A stretch of 64,000 nt of DNA. Source: Diabrotica undecimpunctata. Lineage: Eukaryota; Arthropoda; Insecta; Coleoptera; Chrysomelidae. Of this stretch, positions 46,801 through 57,929 are shown in pieces (within the stretch, counting starts at the first letter, position 1; every line of letters starts with the position of its first letter). The notes under the pieces are model-generated. The model was given only the letters and a program-made list of their open reading frames with translations, ran no database searches and was not told where the DNA came from. The stretch is from contig NC_092806.1 of assembly GCF_040954645.1 (NCBI RefSeq), forward strand, positions 4,898,001 to 4,962,000, given 5' to 3'. Position numbers and translations under genes: made by a program.

Positions 46801-46975
46801 TTTAATTGTTAAAACTGTATATTTTAATTTTTAAATAGTTTATAAATAGTATATCCACTTGAACGATAATGACGGTAAAAACGCGGCCGGAGCCCGTTTT
46901 TAATCACCACTATAAACTTTCGCCTAATTCGTATCGATGTTTACAGGTCGAGAGTCAAATGAATAAGTAATATAT

Positions 46976-47254
46976 AAATATATTATAAATATTTTATATT
47001 TAATAATAAAAATATTTTGAATATTATGTGCGGTCCATGGAAGCGGGCGAAGCACCGCTTCCTTATATCGAAGATATAGCGCGAAAGGGTCTTTTAATTA
47101 TATACCTTTTATAAAGGATTTTTTAAATAAAACTTTTAAATAAATAGGTATTGCTAATTTTGTGTTCTGTGTAATGGCAGTGGAAGAAGAAAGAGATATC
47201 TGACTTTATTACTTTAAAATAATTAGATAAAGTTCATCATTCACGTATAGCAGC
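46976..47254. other. Short hairpin-bearing spacer
   Basis: GGAAGCGG and CCGCTTCC (47039-47062) form an 8-bp hairpin. The stretch ATATACCTTTTATAAAGGATTTT near 47100 resembles the outer end of the palindrome at 15198-16032. It may be a decayed terminal piece of that family. Confidence 0.35.
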
Positions 47255-47895
47255 ATTCTTCAATGACTGTCTTAATCTTTTGTGACCAAATGGTATTTCG
47301 TATAAAAAAGTAGTGGCCACAGATGCTGCACCATATTTGTGTAAAACTATGAGTAGTTTACAAGTACCCCAGAATGATACGTTACTTTGCATTGTGATCA
47401 TAGTCTCCATTGTGATGTGGAAAGGGTTAGATATTTATATCCACAAGTAAATGCATTAATGTCATCAATGAAAAGGGTATTTTTAAAGTCTCCTGTCCGT
47501 ATAGAAACATTTAGGGCAATGGCGGAAAAGATTCCATTACCTCCAGCCCCAGTTGTTACTAAATGGGGTACTTGGATAATGGCTGCGACTCTTCAATGAC
47601 TGTCTTAATCTTTTGTGACCAAATGGCATTTTGTATGAAAAAGTAGTTGTCACAGATGCTGCACCGTATTTGTGTAAAAGTATAAATGGTTTACAAGTAC
47701 TCCAGAATGAGTACCGTTACTTGTTTGGCTCATGATCTCCATTGTGATGAGGAAAAGGTTAGATATTTATATCTACAAGCAAATGCATGAATGCCATTAA
47801 CGAAAAAGATATTTTGAAAGTCTCTGGCCCCTATAAAAACATTTAGGGCAATGGCGAAAAAGGTTCAATTACCGCTAGTCCCAGTTGTTACTTAA
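47255..47895 (+). pseudogene. Tandemly duplicated hAT-like (DUF659-type) remnant
   Basis: Two adjacent copies of about 320 bp (roughly 47265-47590 and 47591-47895) are 85-90% alike by eye. Each encodes, with frame breaks, ATDAAPYLCKTMSSLQV, HCDVERVRYLYPQVNALM, KRVFLKSPVRIETFRAM and LPPAPVVTKWGTWI. These motifs occur in insect hAT-like transposases with a DUF659-type core. The junction is at ACTCTTCAATGACTGTC, which repeats the start. Both are broken fragments. Confidence 0.65.
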
Positions 47896-48189
47896 ATAAT
47901 TGCTGTTATGTTGACTTGTATGAATTTTAGACCTATGAGATAAAGAATGAGAATAACCTTTGGAGCTAGAGCCTTCCTTATTACATCTTGCTTCGAATCT
48001 TTTAAAAGTATCGGCTCGATGTTGCAAGAATTTTAGAAGATCGTCGAGGAGCAGACTTTACCGACAGAGGGGTCTTACCTCGACTCTCCTTATCCCAATC
48101 CTTGATAGTTTCAGGATCAAGTTTTTCTAGAATTATAAGTCGAAGACTTCATCCAAGTCGAAGACGTCTTACACCTACTGTATAAAAGA
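47896..48189. other. No recognised feature
   Basis: Short unassigned stretch before an RTE fragment. Confidence 0.4.
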
Positions 48190-48760
48190 AACATACCAAT
48201 CAGTATTATACAAACCATCGAAAACATCTACTTAAATAATCAAATACAGAGATAAATGGAAAACTAACACAGTGTATACCAATACAAAGCGGAGTCAGAC
48301 ATGGTGACTCGTTAAGCGCACTTCTCTTTAATATAATAATGGACGAAATAATACAAGCAGTAAGTAAAGGTCATGTTACAGAATGGGGAACAAAGAAATC
48401 CAAATAAAATGTTATGCAGACGACACCGCATTTGGAGCTCGTCTTCTGTCTCGATCACCGAGACAGAAGACGAGCTCCAAAGATTAACACGTATCTTCAA
48501 TACAACAGCCAAGAAATACAATATGATAACATCTGATATGATAATACAACATCTAAATACCCACTACGATGTAAAATCGAAATTGATGGGAAAATAATAA
48601 AGCAGGAAGCAAGGTTTAGATATCTGTGAATAAATATAACTATAGTCAGAATCCAGAAATCTAGGCAGTAAATTCTTGGAAGTAATAGTGATGGTTCATT
48701 GCTATTGTAGGTCTTCCAATGGCGTACGAAAAATATCATAAGAAGTTACGACAAAGCTAC
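48190..48760 (+). mobile_element. RTE-like RT fragment with an internal snap-back
   Basis: Plus-strand pieces read IPISIIQTIENIYLNNQ, IPIQSGVRHGDSLSALLFN and IIMDEIIQAVSKG, then IKCYADDTA (catalytic box near 48420). A 23-bp perfect inverted repeat follows (48431-48481). The frame resumes with TEDELQRLTRIFNTTAKKY and ends near EARFRYL. Frames shift several times. Neither end nor tail could be defined. Confidence 0.75.
48431..48481. repeat. Perfect 23-bp inverted repeat inside the RTE fragment
   Basis: The left arm 48431-48453 and right arm 48459-48481 are exact complements with a 5-nt loop (ATCAC). The right arm is normal RTE coding sequence just after the YADD box; the left arm is its inverted copy. 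Confidence 0.95.
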
Positions 48761-49029
48761 TTGTATTAAATAAATATGTACCTATTTATAATTATATTAA
48801 TTTTAATATGATTATTGTTGACATTTGGGTTATTATATATATTAATATAATATACATGGTGTTTGGTAACGAATGGCCATAACTTAATCTTAGATTCCTG
48901 AGATTAAAATACGCCGATTTAAATTAACTTACTTTAGTACGAAAGTTGATAATAACCAAAATAAAGGGGGTCAAAGTTAAACTTTTATTTTTAAATATTT
49001 CGTGATAGGCATGAGATAACAACACGAAA

Positions 49030-49370
49030 TTTGGTAAGCTGGAGTTTTTTGGGACGAGAAATCAAAATTCGCCACTCAAAATGATGAAGGACGCTTATAG
49101 TTACGGAGATGTTGAAGAAGAAGTACCAAAAAATCCAAAGTCTGTTGGATAGGGAGAGAAGCGAAAACATAAGAAGAGCAGGCAATATAGAAGACATAAA
49201 TAGATGGATAGTATGAATAGCAAGAAATAAATAACCAAATGGACGAAGAAGTATTGGCAGACCAAGAAAAAGATGGTGCGATAATTTAAACAATTTAGGA
49301 GGCTAATATTGAAGAAGAAATAGGCTTTAAAGCCTACATACAAGAAGGAAGAAGAAAAAGAACGTTAGAA
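49030..49370 (+). mobile_element. Possible RTE-like 3' end fragment
   Basis: The plus strand reads a basic motif RRSIGRPRKRWCDNLNNL at about 49250, like the C-terminal GRP-RW motif of other RTE copies here. A purine-rich end with GAAGGAAGAAGAAAAAG follows. Upstream identity is weak and the frame is broken. Confidence 0.5.
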
Positions 49371-50694
49371 CAGGAAAAAATTAAAAGGAATTTACTTTTT
49401 ATTGCGGCAAAACAGACTTGTTACCTGCTAGTTGTCGACCAGCGAAGAATTCAATAAGTATCAGCGTATTTACAGGCTGTTTTGAATTGGCCGACTGGAA
49501 AGACTGGCATATTTTACCAATTTTAAATTATCCCAACCGTATTAATCTTGTATTAATGACTGTAACTTGCTGTAGTTCAAAAAATTAATTACGATAATTA
49601 AGCTGTTGTAAAATATTTTACAAAAAATTAAATTTTTGAAACGTCCTAATATAGACAACTTATTGTAGTACTCTTAATCTTATCACTTAAGTTATATTAG
49701 ACTAATTGCAACACTTACGGTCAATTTTGTTAGTCACTTATCTAATTTTAATTTTTAATATGTAGATCAATCATCTTCGACCGTTCTCGCATAGGGGATG
49801 AATGGGAAGGAAAGGCGGGGAAAGATGATGTCGACATTATGAATAATTACGTTTCCCTCCAGCCTTTCTAACTTGATTTATGATCCGTTCCACCTTCGAT
49901 ATCCTTTTCTAAATTCATATTTATTGATCTCCTAAATCATTTTTCGTTTGCGGTCTGCAATAACATCGGCCTTTTCTACTTTTTATTGTCATTTGTTGCG
50001 ACGTCGCCTTTTTTCCTACTGACGATTTATTGCTCGTGACAAAGTTTTAATACTTTTTTGCCCTTCTTGATGCCGAGCAGCTCAAGATAAAAAACGGCAA
50101 ATCTGGTAAGAACTGACTAATATACTGATTTATTTGGATTTTTTGAGATCCGATGTTGAGATTTTAGCTGTATTATTTTTGTTTATAGGATATAGTTTGG
50201 GAACAATCTATTTGCTAAATATTAGAAAAAACAATATAAAGCAATAACTAATTATAAAAAAAAAAACATCAATTTGTAGGTTGGCGCGAAGTTGTAGACA
50301 TTATTACAACTTAATTGAATTTGAACTTAATTCGATATCGAATTTTTACCGTCGACTTGTTACAAATTTTATTGAACATTGATATAGCGCGCCTAACTGA
50401 CATGCAAAATCGACGGTCGCTTCCAGCGTTGTTTCTAAGAGAACGGTTCATTCTACACAAACAATACACATAAACATTTTTGTTTAAAATTATCTCAGGT
50501 ACATTTTTTATTTGAAACCGATTAAATCGATTTTTTTTGCGTTTTCACCCCCCTGCGAGGAGGGTTTTAGAGGGAAGCCCGGGGGTAAAGTGGTAAACTT
50601 TTTTTGATCTTTTTTGGGGTCCCAAAATTAATATTCTAAGCAAAATTCAGCTTGTTCGTATGATTTTTAGAGGTCAACTCTCTGACCACTGGAC
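49371..50694. other. No recognised feature
   Basis: AT-rich DNA. A GC-rich island with CACCCCCCTGCGAGG near 50550 stands out but has no assigned role. Confidence 0.4.
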
Positions 50695-50960
50695 TATTAT
50701 ATTACTTACCTGAATTATAGTATTTTGCTGCTGACTAAGAGCTTTCAACTTTCGTTCAAAGAAATCCAACGGCTTATGAGCTTCTTTTTAATGCTTAGTT
50801 GTGAGATGCCGCATAAGCTTTGACGGTTTCATACTATCACAAGTTAAAACATCGCCGCAAATTACACATTGAGGTTTATTATTTATGACTGTGAAAGCGT
50901 ATTTCAAATAATTGCCATCGTAATGTCTATTTTTTTTTTGTTTGATTCACCACCACCGCT
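50695..50960 (-). pseudogene. hAT BED zinc-finger fragment
   Basis: The minus strand reads YDGNYLKYAFTVINNKPQ, then CVICGDVLTCDSMKPSKLM and RHLTTKH, a BED-type finger with its C-x2-C and H-x4-H ligands, then FFERKLKAL. This is the N-terminal region of ZBED5/FAM200-like hAT transposases, the part missing from 16266-18297. A stop follows the last ligand. The catalytic domain was not found downstream. Confidence 0.8.
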
Positions 50961-51078
50961 ATTGACACTCTTACCAGATGTTAAAGGCTACGATCTTTTA
51001 AGGAATGTATCCATTTTGGATAAACAAAAGAATGACGTCCATACTCATCGGTGACTACTCTTAACTGAGTGAGAAGAT

Positions 51079-52978
51079 CATCATCATCATCACTGGCTCG
51101 ACAACCCTTTTTGGCTCTCGGCCTCTTCCAGGATTCTTCTCCATTCTGATCTGTTTCGTGCTTTTGTTCTCCAGTTTTTTATTTTTAAGATTGTTATATC
51201 ATTTTCTATTTGTTCTAAGTATCTTCAGCTATCAGGTCTTCCTCTTGATCTTTTTCCTACTGGCATCTGTTTGAATATTTTGTTTGGTATTTCGCCTTCT
51301 TCCATTCTTTCTACATGTCCTATCCAACGCAGCACTCCTATTTTAATGAATGTTATAATATCCGGATCCTGGTATATTTTGTAATCTTCTTCGCCATATT
51401 CCGTTTTCTTTTGTGCCCTTATATATGTGTCGCAAGATTTTTCTTTCGAAGGTGGCTAACAACGTTTCTTCTCTTTTAGCGAGTGTCCAGGTTTCTGAGC
51501 CGTATGTGAGTACCGGTCTTATTAGGGTTTTATATATTTGGCATTTTGTTTTTCTTGCGACGTTATCTGATCTTAGTTGCCTAATTAAGCCATGGTAACA
51601 TTTATTTGCAATAAATATTTGCCTCCACTTCCCCCGCAATGTTATTATCAGACGTGACTAGGGATACTAAGTATATAAAGTTTTTTACCCCCTCAATGTT
51701 GTATTCTCCTATTGTTATATTTTGTGGCTGCCTTATTTCTGCGTTTTTACTTACCTGCATATATTTTGTTTTTGTCTGATTGATTTTAAGACCACTATTT
51801 TGTGCAGCTAGTTCTATTTGGTTGTATGCCTCTATCATTTCTCTTCTTGATCTTGCGATTATGTCGACATCGTCTGCAAATGCTAGTATTTTTTAGCTTT
51901 TATTAATTATTGTTCCTCGTGTATTGATTGTTGTGTCCCTTAGTATTTTCTCGAGTACGATGTTGAACAAGATGCATGATAAAGCGTCTCCCTGGTATAG
52001 TCCCTTTTTCACATCTATTGTTTCCGTTAATTCATTTTGTATCCGGATTCTACTTTCTACTTTTAGAGATTCAATTATCAGTTCTATTAGTTGTGTTGAC
52101 ATATTACCAATTCTTTCATTGTTTTTATTAAGAATTCTCGGTTTATATTGTCATATGCGCTTTCAAAGTCTATGAAGAGATGATGTGTGTCGATGTTATA
52201 TTCACTTGTTTTTTCGAGGATCTGTCGCAGAACAAATATCTGGTCTATTGTTGACTTCTGTTTACAGAAGCCACTTTGGTATTTGCCAACTATTTTTTCA
52301 GCGTGTGGTCTCTACTTTCATAAATGACGTTGGACATTATTTTTTATGCTGCATTCAGCAGCGTGATTCCACGGTAGTTTTTACATTCTAGTTGATTTCC
52401 TTTTTTATATAATGGTACAATAATACCGCTATTCCACTCCGCTGGTAGCTGTTTATTCGACCATATCTTTGTTATCAATTCATGTATTGTTTTTTGTAGT
52501 GCGTCTCCTCATTCCTTCAGTAACTCCGATGCTATTTGATCCGATCCCGGTGCTTTATTGTTCTTTAATTTGTCTACTGCTGCTCTAATCTCGGCTATTG
52601 TTGGTGGAGTCTTTTCTCTGTTGTCGGCTTGGTCTAATGGTATGTCAGGGTTCGTGGTTTCTGCTTTTGTTCAGTCTCTGATAAAATTTTCTTGTCTCTG
52701 TTGATTTACTTAGTTCTTGTAGTTCTTGAAGTTCATTGTTTATATATTCTCTCTTTTTTCTTCGGTGAGTTTTCTTTTCTTCTTTGCGTAGTTGTTTATA
52801 TTCTTCCTCTGCTTGTCGGGTTCTGTGCACCTGTTGCATCAGTAAATATGCTCTGTTTTTTTTTCTGTTATAATCTGACATTCTTCGTCAAACCAGTCAT
52901 TCGTTCTTGTTCTTCTTTCTCTACCTTCTATGCCTAATACTTCTTTAGCTGCCTCTTTTATGATGTCTCTGCAGGAGG
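51079..52978 (-). mobile_element. RTE-like copy, GAT-tailed, long but degenerate
   Basis: The minus strand contains, from 52978 down, a linker (VLGIEGRERRTRTNDWFDEE, KREYINNELQELQELSKS) and RT pieces (LTETIDVKKGLYQGDALSC, FNIVLEKILRDT). The tail follows (LKINQTKTKYMQVSKN, VKNFIYLVSLVTSDNN, LTYGSETWTLAKREE). It belongs to the same subfamily as 7236-7960 and ends in the same CATCATCATCATCACTGGC (complement of the tail). GAGAAGAT at 51071-51078 and 52979-52986 may be its target duplication. Many frameshifts occur. Confidence 0.85.
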
Positions 52979-53019
52979 GAGAAGATAGTTGAAACAAAAA
53001 AAACATTGCGGGTGGCGGT

Positions 53020-53280
53020 AACCACAATGTTGTGTGGCAATAGAACTGTTTGTCAATACCTTTCAATGTTTGTCGCTGATAATCAAAAAGATTGGGATAC
53101 TTCAATTCCTCTATTCCTGTTAGCCTATAGAAGATTGCCTCCCTGTTAAGAAGAATGTTTATCCCTGACGTATATCGAAAATTTGAAATAAAAATTGGAA
53201 AAAGTCTACCAATATGAGCACAAACAGGGAAGTATGTCAGAAAATAAAGTCATCTGTTTGCCTTGGCATTAGAATTTTAC
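53020..53280 (+). pseudogene. Ty3/gypsy integrase fragment
   Basis: The plus strand reads YLSMFVADNQKDWDTSIPLF and LLAYR, the end of the integrase catalytic core of Ty3/gypsy LTR retrotransposons. After a frame break come YIENLK and LEKVYQYEHKQ. The rest of pol and the LTRs are missing. It is an isolated fragment, broken further by an in-frame stop. Confidence 0.7.
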
Positions 53281-53464
53281 TAATCATTGTTGTGTTGTGG
53301 TAAGTTGTAAATCTATTTTAATATTTGTAAACGTACCTTAACATTAGTGACATGCCAAATAGAAGAAGAAGCCCGGGAGTGAAAGAGAAGGACAAACATT
53401 AAATGTCGACAGACTGGTCTTATGGCTCTTAAGAGATAATTATGTATTAGTATAAGTTTGTCTT

Positions 53465-53868
53465 AGACGCTCAGACGCTTTGAACGAAAAATACTTAGAA
53501 ACATTTTCGGACCTCGCCATGACATCACCACAAACCAGTATAAGATCAGAACCAATATCGAATTAAAAGCACTCTACAATGACGCCGATATTGTCCAAGA
53601 AATTAAATCACAGCGACTAAGATGGGCAGGCCACGTGCACAAACTGCATAACGATAGACTTGTAAAACTAGTATGGGAAGAGATTCCCACAGGCAAAAGA
53701 TCACTCGGACGTCTCAGAATGCGATGGAGAGATAACATCCAAGCAGATCTCCGGAAAATGAGCATTCCATTTGACCCTAGGTTGATGGAAGACCGAACAA
53801 ATTGGAAAAAAGTTGTACAGTCAGCCAAGACCCACCCAGGGTTGTAGCGCTACGTGATGATGATGATT
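53465..53868 (+). mobile_element. Short RTE-like 3' fragment, GAT-tailed
   Basis: The plus strand reads RRFERKILRNIFGPRHD, then IKSQRLRWAGHVHKLHND and TGKRSLGRLRMRWRDNIQAD, and ends KTHPGL and a TAG before GATGATGATGATT. AGTTTGTCTT flanks it at 53455-53464 and 53869-53878. The frame is open for about 125 codons. No RT remains. Confidence 0.9.
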
Positions 53869-54038
53869 AGTTTGTCTTGTAATAAATTAAATATACAGAA
53901 AGGAGTCGTCTATTATAACAAAAAAAACCCACAGAGTAGAACAATCGCTTCGTATTGTACTGCTTACTAGGTGTAAGCCATTACCGTGTCAACCATTAAG
54001 AGTTACAGTATAGAATTTTAATATTTTAGTTATATAAT

Positions 54039-54621
54039 TCTTCTTCTTCTTAACGTGCCCCATCACTAAGGACGTTGGCGGTCATTCTGGCTAATTTGAC
54101 TCTATCTGCAGCCGTTCTGAAAAGTTCTATTGACGTTTTTCCACTCCATTGTCTCAGATTCTTCAGCCAGGAGTTGCGTCTTCTCCCCGGTCCTCTTTTG
54201 CCTTTCACCTTCCCTTGCATGACCAGCCGCATCAATTCGTATTTCTCGTTTCTTAGTATGTGACCAAAGTATCTCATTTTTCTTTTCTTTATAGTGTTGA
54301 GTATTTCTTTATCTTTTTTCATTCTTCGTAGCGTTTCCGCATTTGTTATGTGTTGTGTCCAAGATATTTTACACATTCTTCCATAATATCACATTTCAAA
54401 GTTAATGAGTTTTTTCTCTGTCGCCTCTGTAATTGTCCAGGCCTCAACTCCATACAACAGGACAGAGAACACGTAGTATCTCAATACTCTAGTTCTAATT
54501 ACGATGTTGAGTTTTCCATTGCATAATATTGCTTTCATCTTATTAAAAGCACTTCTAGCTATCTCAATACGCCGTTTTATTTCCGTACTTCTATCCCATT
54601 CTTCATTTAGTTCGCAATATA
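54039..54621 (-). mobile_element. RTE-like 3' fragment, GAA-tailed, perfect TSD
   Basis: The minus strand reads EEWDRSTEIKRRIEIARSAF, VLLYGVEAWTITEATEKKL and, after one stop, CKISWTQHITNAETLRRM. Then come MRYFGHILRNEKYELMRLV and GKVKGKRGPGRRR, to the end SDGAR and an AAGAAGAAGAA tail. The 13-mer TTAGTTATATAAT flanks it at 54026-54038 and 54622-54634. Confidence 0.93.
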
Positions 54622-54634
54622 TTAGTTATATAAT

Positions 54635-55540
54635 ATGTTATCCGTATTTTTAAAAATGAACTGTTACGGCTTCTTACAGGAATATAAAATTCTGTTATCA
54701 ATGCATAAAATGATGAGTATAGTAATATAAAACCCCTTTTTAGTCTATTACTAAAGTTTTTCTTTTCCTTGCCCGTCTTTGAGTTGTTTTTATTTAATTT
54801 CACCTTGGTTGTTCAAAACCGGACACGGATATCAAAGATTTATCAGACGAGACCTCACACAAAGTTTCTCACTTTGTTAAATTTCATCGTTACAGCATAA
54901 AAGCAAAGTTTCTTTTTTAGAAATAGAAAAATCAAATTATTTTCGATAATGGTATTGATGAAACTCGGGAAAATAAAAAACGTTAGAGTGGCTTGAATAA
55001 TTTTAGCTTGTTTCGTGAACACATTTTGTGTCATGTAAAAAAACATATATCGATTAAAACCGTGTCTCAAAATAGATGACTTTTCATATGGGATTTGGTT
55101 TAGAGGGATAGGCTAATGTAAATCAAAAATTAAGACCGGGAAGCTTTTCGATTTTTCATTATATTCAAGTTAGAAGAAAAAAATATCGAATAAGCTCAAA
55201 AATTAGCATCTTATAACTAGAGACCGGAATATACGCAAACTGTATTTTTTGTAAATCTGGCATATTTTGCTTAAATTGCATATTTTTACAAGAAATGACA
55301 TATATCTGATTATTTTTATTAAAACAATTTGTAATACCAATATTGAAGTTATACTTCTATTCGCACGGTCGGCGTTGGAAATTTGCATGAGAGTGAATCT
55401 GTGAAACCATTACATATGTAAGATAATGAGTAAGAGAGAGACAGAAGATATATTTTCTCTCTCTTCCTTTCTCGAGAATAAAAATGTTTCTTTTGTATAT
55501 ATATTTATTACTATATATATTATACATAATATTCTATATA
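54635..55540. other. No recognised feature
   Basis: AT-rich sequence without coding motifs. Confidence 0.45.
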
Positions 55541-56949
55541 CACACATGTCCAAAAGTTTGGAATACGTACAAATAATATATCTACGCCTATGGTGATTTT
55601 AAAACTGTTGTTGATATGCATTCTAGAGGGTTTTTAAATGAAAATGATAAAAAATTTGAATCGTTTTTGTATGATTTTGGTTACATTCAACTGATTAGCG
55701 TATTTACACATTATTTCAGTCTTTGTTAAAATTTGAATTTACAACAGGACTTTATTTAAAGTTATATCGCGAATATTGCTGATGTTACTCAGAGTGCTGT
55801 ATCAAAAATTAAAAAAAAATTCCAAGATACAAATGACGTCAAGGATCGTCTCAGAAGTGATAGAAATCGATGTACAACAGCAGCACAAGACCGGCAAATA
55901 ACATTTACAACTCGTAGAAATCGTCTGGAATCTACAAGTGGTATATCCAGAGAAATTTCTAGGCTTCAAGGACTGAATATTTCACGGCAAACAATAACAC
56001 GCAGACTAAATGCGGTAAATTTGTATCGTAGAAGACCGCTACGTGTTCCTAAACTAACCTACCAACACAAAATAGTAAGGTTGCAATGGACTAGAGAAAT
56101 GGTGCATCATGATCCTAACTGGAATAACGTGATGTTCCCTGATAAGTCAAAAATTGACTTGGTATCTGATTCGCGAAGAACACTGGTTTGGAGGGCCCCA
56201 GCACGACAAGCCCCACTAGAAACAGCTAAGCCGCGTGTCCCATTTGAAGATGGCAGTATTATGGTTTGGGGTGGTATTATGAGTGGTACACGGACGTAAC
56301 TGCTGGTTCTGGAGAGAAGAGTCACTGGTGCTGTATACATCAAGGAAGTTTTAAATCCTGTCGTACGTCTATTCCGAGGGGTAGTAGGTGATGAATTTGT
56401 GTTTATGCATGATAACGCACCTCCTCATCGAACATCAGCAGAACAAAATTTTCTTGAAGAAGAAGGAATATCTACATTACAGTGGCCCTCGAATTCCCCC
56501 GACATGAACATTATTGAACATGCTTGGGACATTCTCAAAACACGCATCAAGAAGCGAAATAATCCCCCTATTACACTTCGAGAACTTAAAGATGCTGCTC
56601 GTGAAGAATGGGAGAGAATTCCGCAAGCCCAACTCGACCAGTTAATCGGCAGCATGCCAAATCGCCTACAGGCTTGCATACAGGCCAATGGAGGAAATAC
56701 TTATTATTAGTTTTATTAAAAATTATTTTTTTCTATACTAATTTATTTTTAAATGTAAGTTGTACATTATAAGTTTTTCACTCCAAGAAATTAAATATTT
56801 TTTTCGCATATCGTTTATCTGGTTTTGAGACTTATTTAGTATTGTTGAGAATTGAAACAAAATGATTTTTAACTATTCAGAAGATTTTATATATAAAAAT
56901 CAATAAAAAGATGAAATATTCCAATATTCCAAACTTTTGGACATATGTG
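55541..56949 (+). mobile_element. Tc1 transposon, nearly intact transposase
   Basis: Inverted ends carry ATGTCCAAAAGTTTGGAATA at 55545 and its complement at the right end, flanked by TA-rich DNA. The transposase runs on the plus strand from about 55780. A Tc3/paired-like helix-turn-helix region (VTQSAVSKIKKKFQ) and GISREISRLQGLNISRQTIT come first. The DDE core follows with NNVMFPDKSKIDL (first D), GSIMVWGGIMSG, FVFMHDNAPPHRTSA (second D) and SPDMNIIEHAWD (E, DD34E spacing). It ends GGNTYY at 56710. One stop at about 56297 and no clear start make it inactive. About 1.41 kb. Confidence 0.93.
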
Positions 56950-57115
56950 TATATAAATATATATAATATTATATATAATATAATATGTATTAATATTATT
57001 ATTTATGTGATATGTTTTGTATTATTTAAAATTAAACGTTTATAATAATTATTTTAGGCTTTTGTATTTCAAAATAATCACTGTTTTACCGAGAACTGTC
57101 AATTTTGAAATCCGT

Positions 57116-57195
57116 TAGTGTCATGTCTAATTGGCATATGCTTTACGTGTTTGGTTCATACGCTGGTGGTTGTGAGTTCGAATCCCAATTATGAA
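57116..57195 (+). tRNA. tRNA-like pseudogene or SINE head
   Basis: GAGTTCGAATCCC (57174-57186) matches the B box and T loop of tRNAs. Upstream, CGTGT and ATACG form an anticodon stem around the 7-nt loop TTGGTTC (anticodon GGU, threonine-like). TCTAATTGGCATA resembles an A box. The T stem is only partly paired and the acceptor stem is poor, so a functional tRNA is unlikely. Confidence 0.35.
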
Positions 57196-57199
57196 TTTC

Positions 57200-57929
57200 C
57201 TTTTATATTTTTGAAATATTTAAAAACCTCACGTTAATCTTATTAAATATATGTAATATACGCAAAAAACATAAATTTTAAAATAAAATGAAAATTTATT
57301 TTTTTATTTATTTTATTTTTATCTTCGTAAAGTAAGTTATGTATATTGGCAGTTTTAAATACTTATGAATATTACATTTTAATTTATATTGTATTATTAT
57401 ATTGAATTATGTTGCAGTGTATTTATTGTATTGTAATTTTTTTATTAATAACAAAATAAACAATGAATTTTACTGCAGAGTATGTGTAAATTTTTTTTTG
57501 CATTCAACTCCTTTTATACATATATAAAAATAAAAATATATATTTTCATTCAAATATTGATACAATCCTTCATTTACTATACTCCTATTACAGGTCAAAT
57601 GTTTATATACAGCAAACGATGCACCATATACCTATATAACTAATTCTTTTTCTCTTTCTGCTCTCTCTTACCTATAGCATTACATATGTAATGATTGTGC
57701 AGATTGACTCCTATATAAATTTTTAACGGCGAACGCGTGTATAGAAGTATAACTTCTACCGGCAGTCCCACTGGACTGCCACACCCGTTTTTTTTTTTAA
57801 ATGTGTTAACCTTTTCTCCAAACTGTTTATTCAAATTTCCCGAGTAATAAATCCTCTGTTTCTTTGAATCATTTTGATCGTACCTGCTATTGTAATAAAA
57901 GATTTTAGGTAAATTAAGAAATGAAGAAA
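57200..57929. other. No recognised feature
   Basis: Very AT-rich DNA with T runs and no coding motif. Confidence 0.45.

Larger units (their letters stand above)
42378..46963 (-). mobile_element. Full-length Jockey-clade retrotransposon
   Basis: A 4.59-kb minus-strand element with a 5' UTR of about 160 bp, ORF1, ORF2 overlapping by 11 nt, a 3' UTR of about 180 bp with AATTAAAATTAAAATT repeats, and a poly(A) tail (poly-T at about 42378-42399). The 12-mer TAAGTAATATAT flanks it at 42366-42377 and 46964-46975. Both ORFs are open from start to stop. It is the only element in the window that looks complete. Host control and true activity cannot be read from sequence. Confidence 0.96.

Noticed and set aside
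53020..53280. Complete LTR retrotransposon or endogenous virus
   Set aside because: Only the end of an integrase core is present; no LTRs, gag, protease, RT or envelope region was found nearby.
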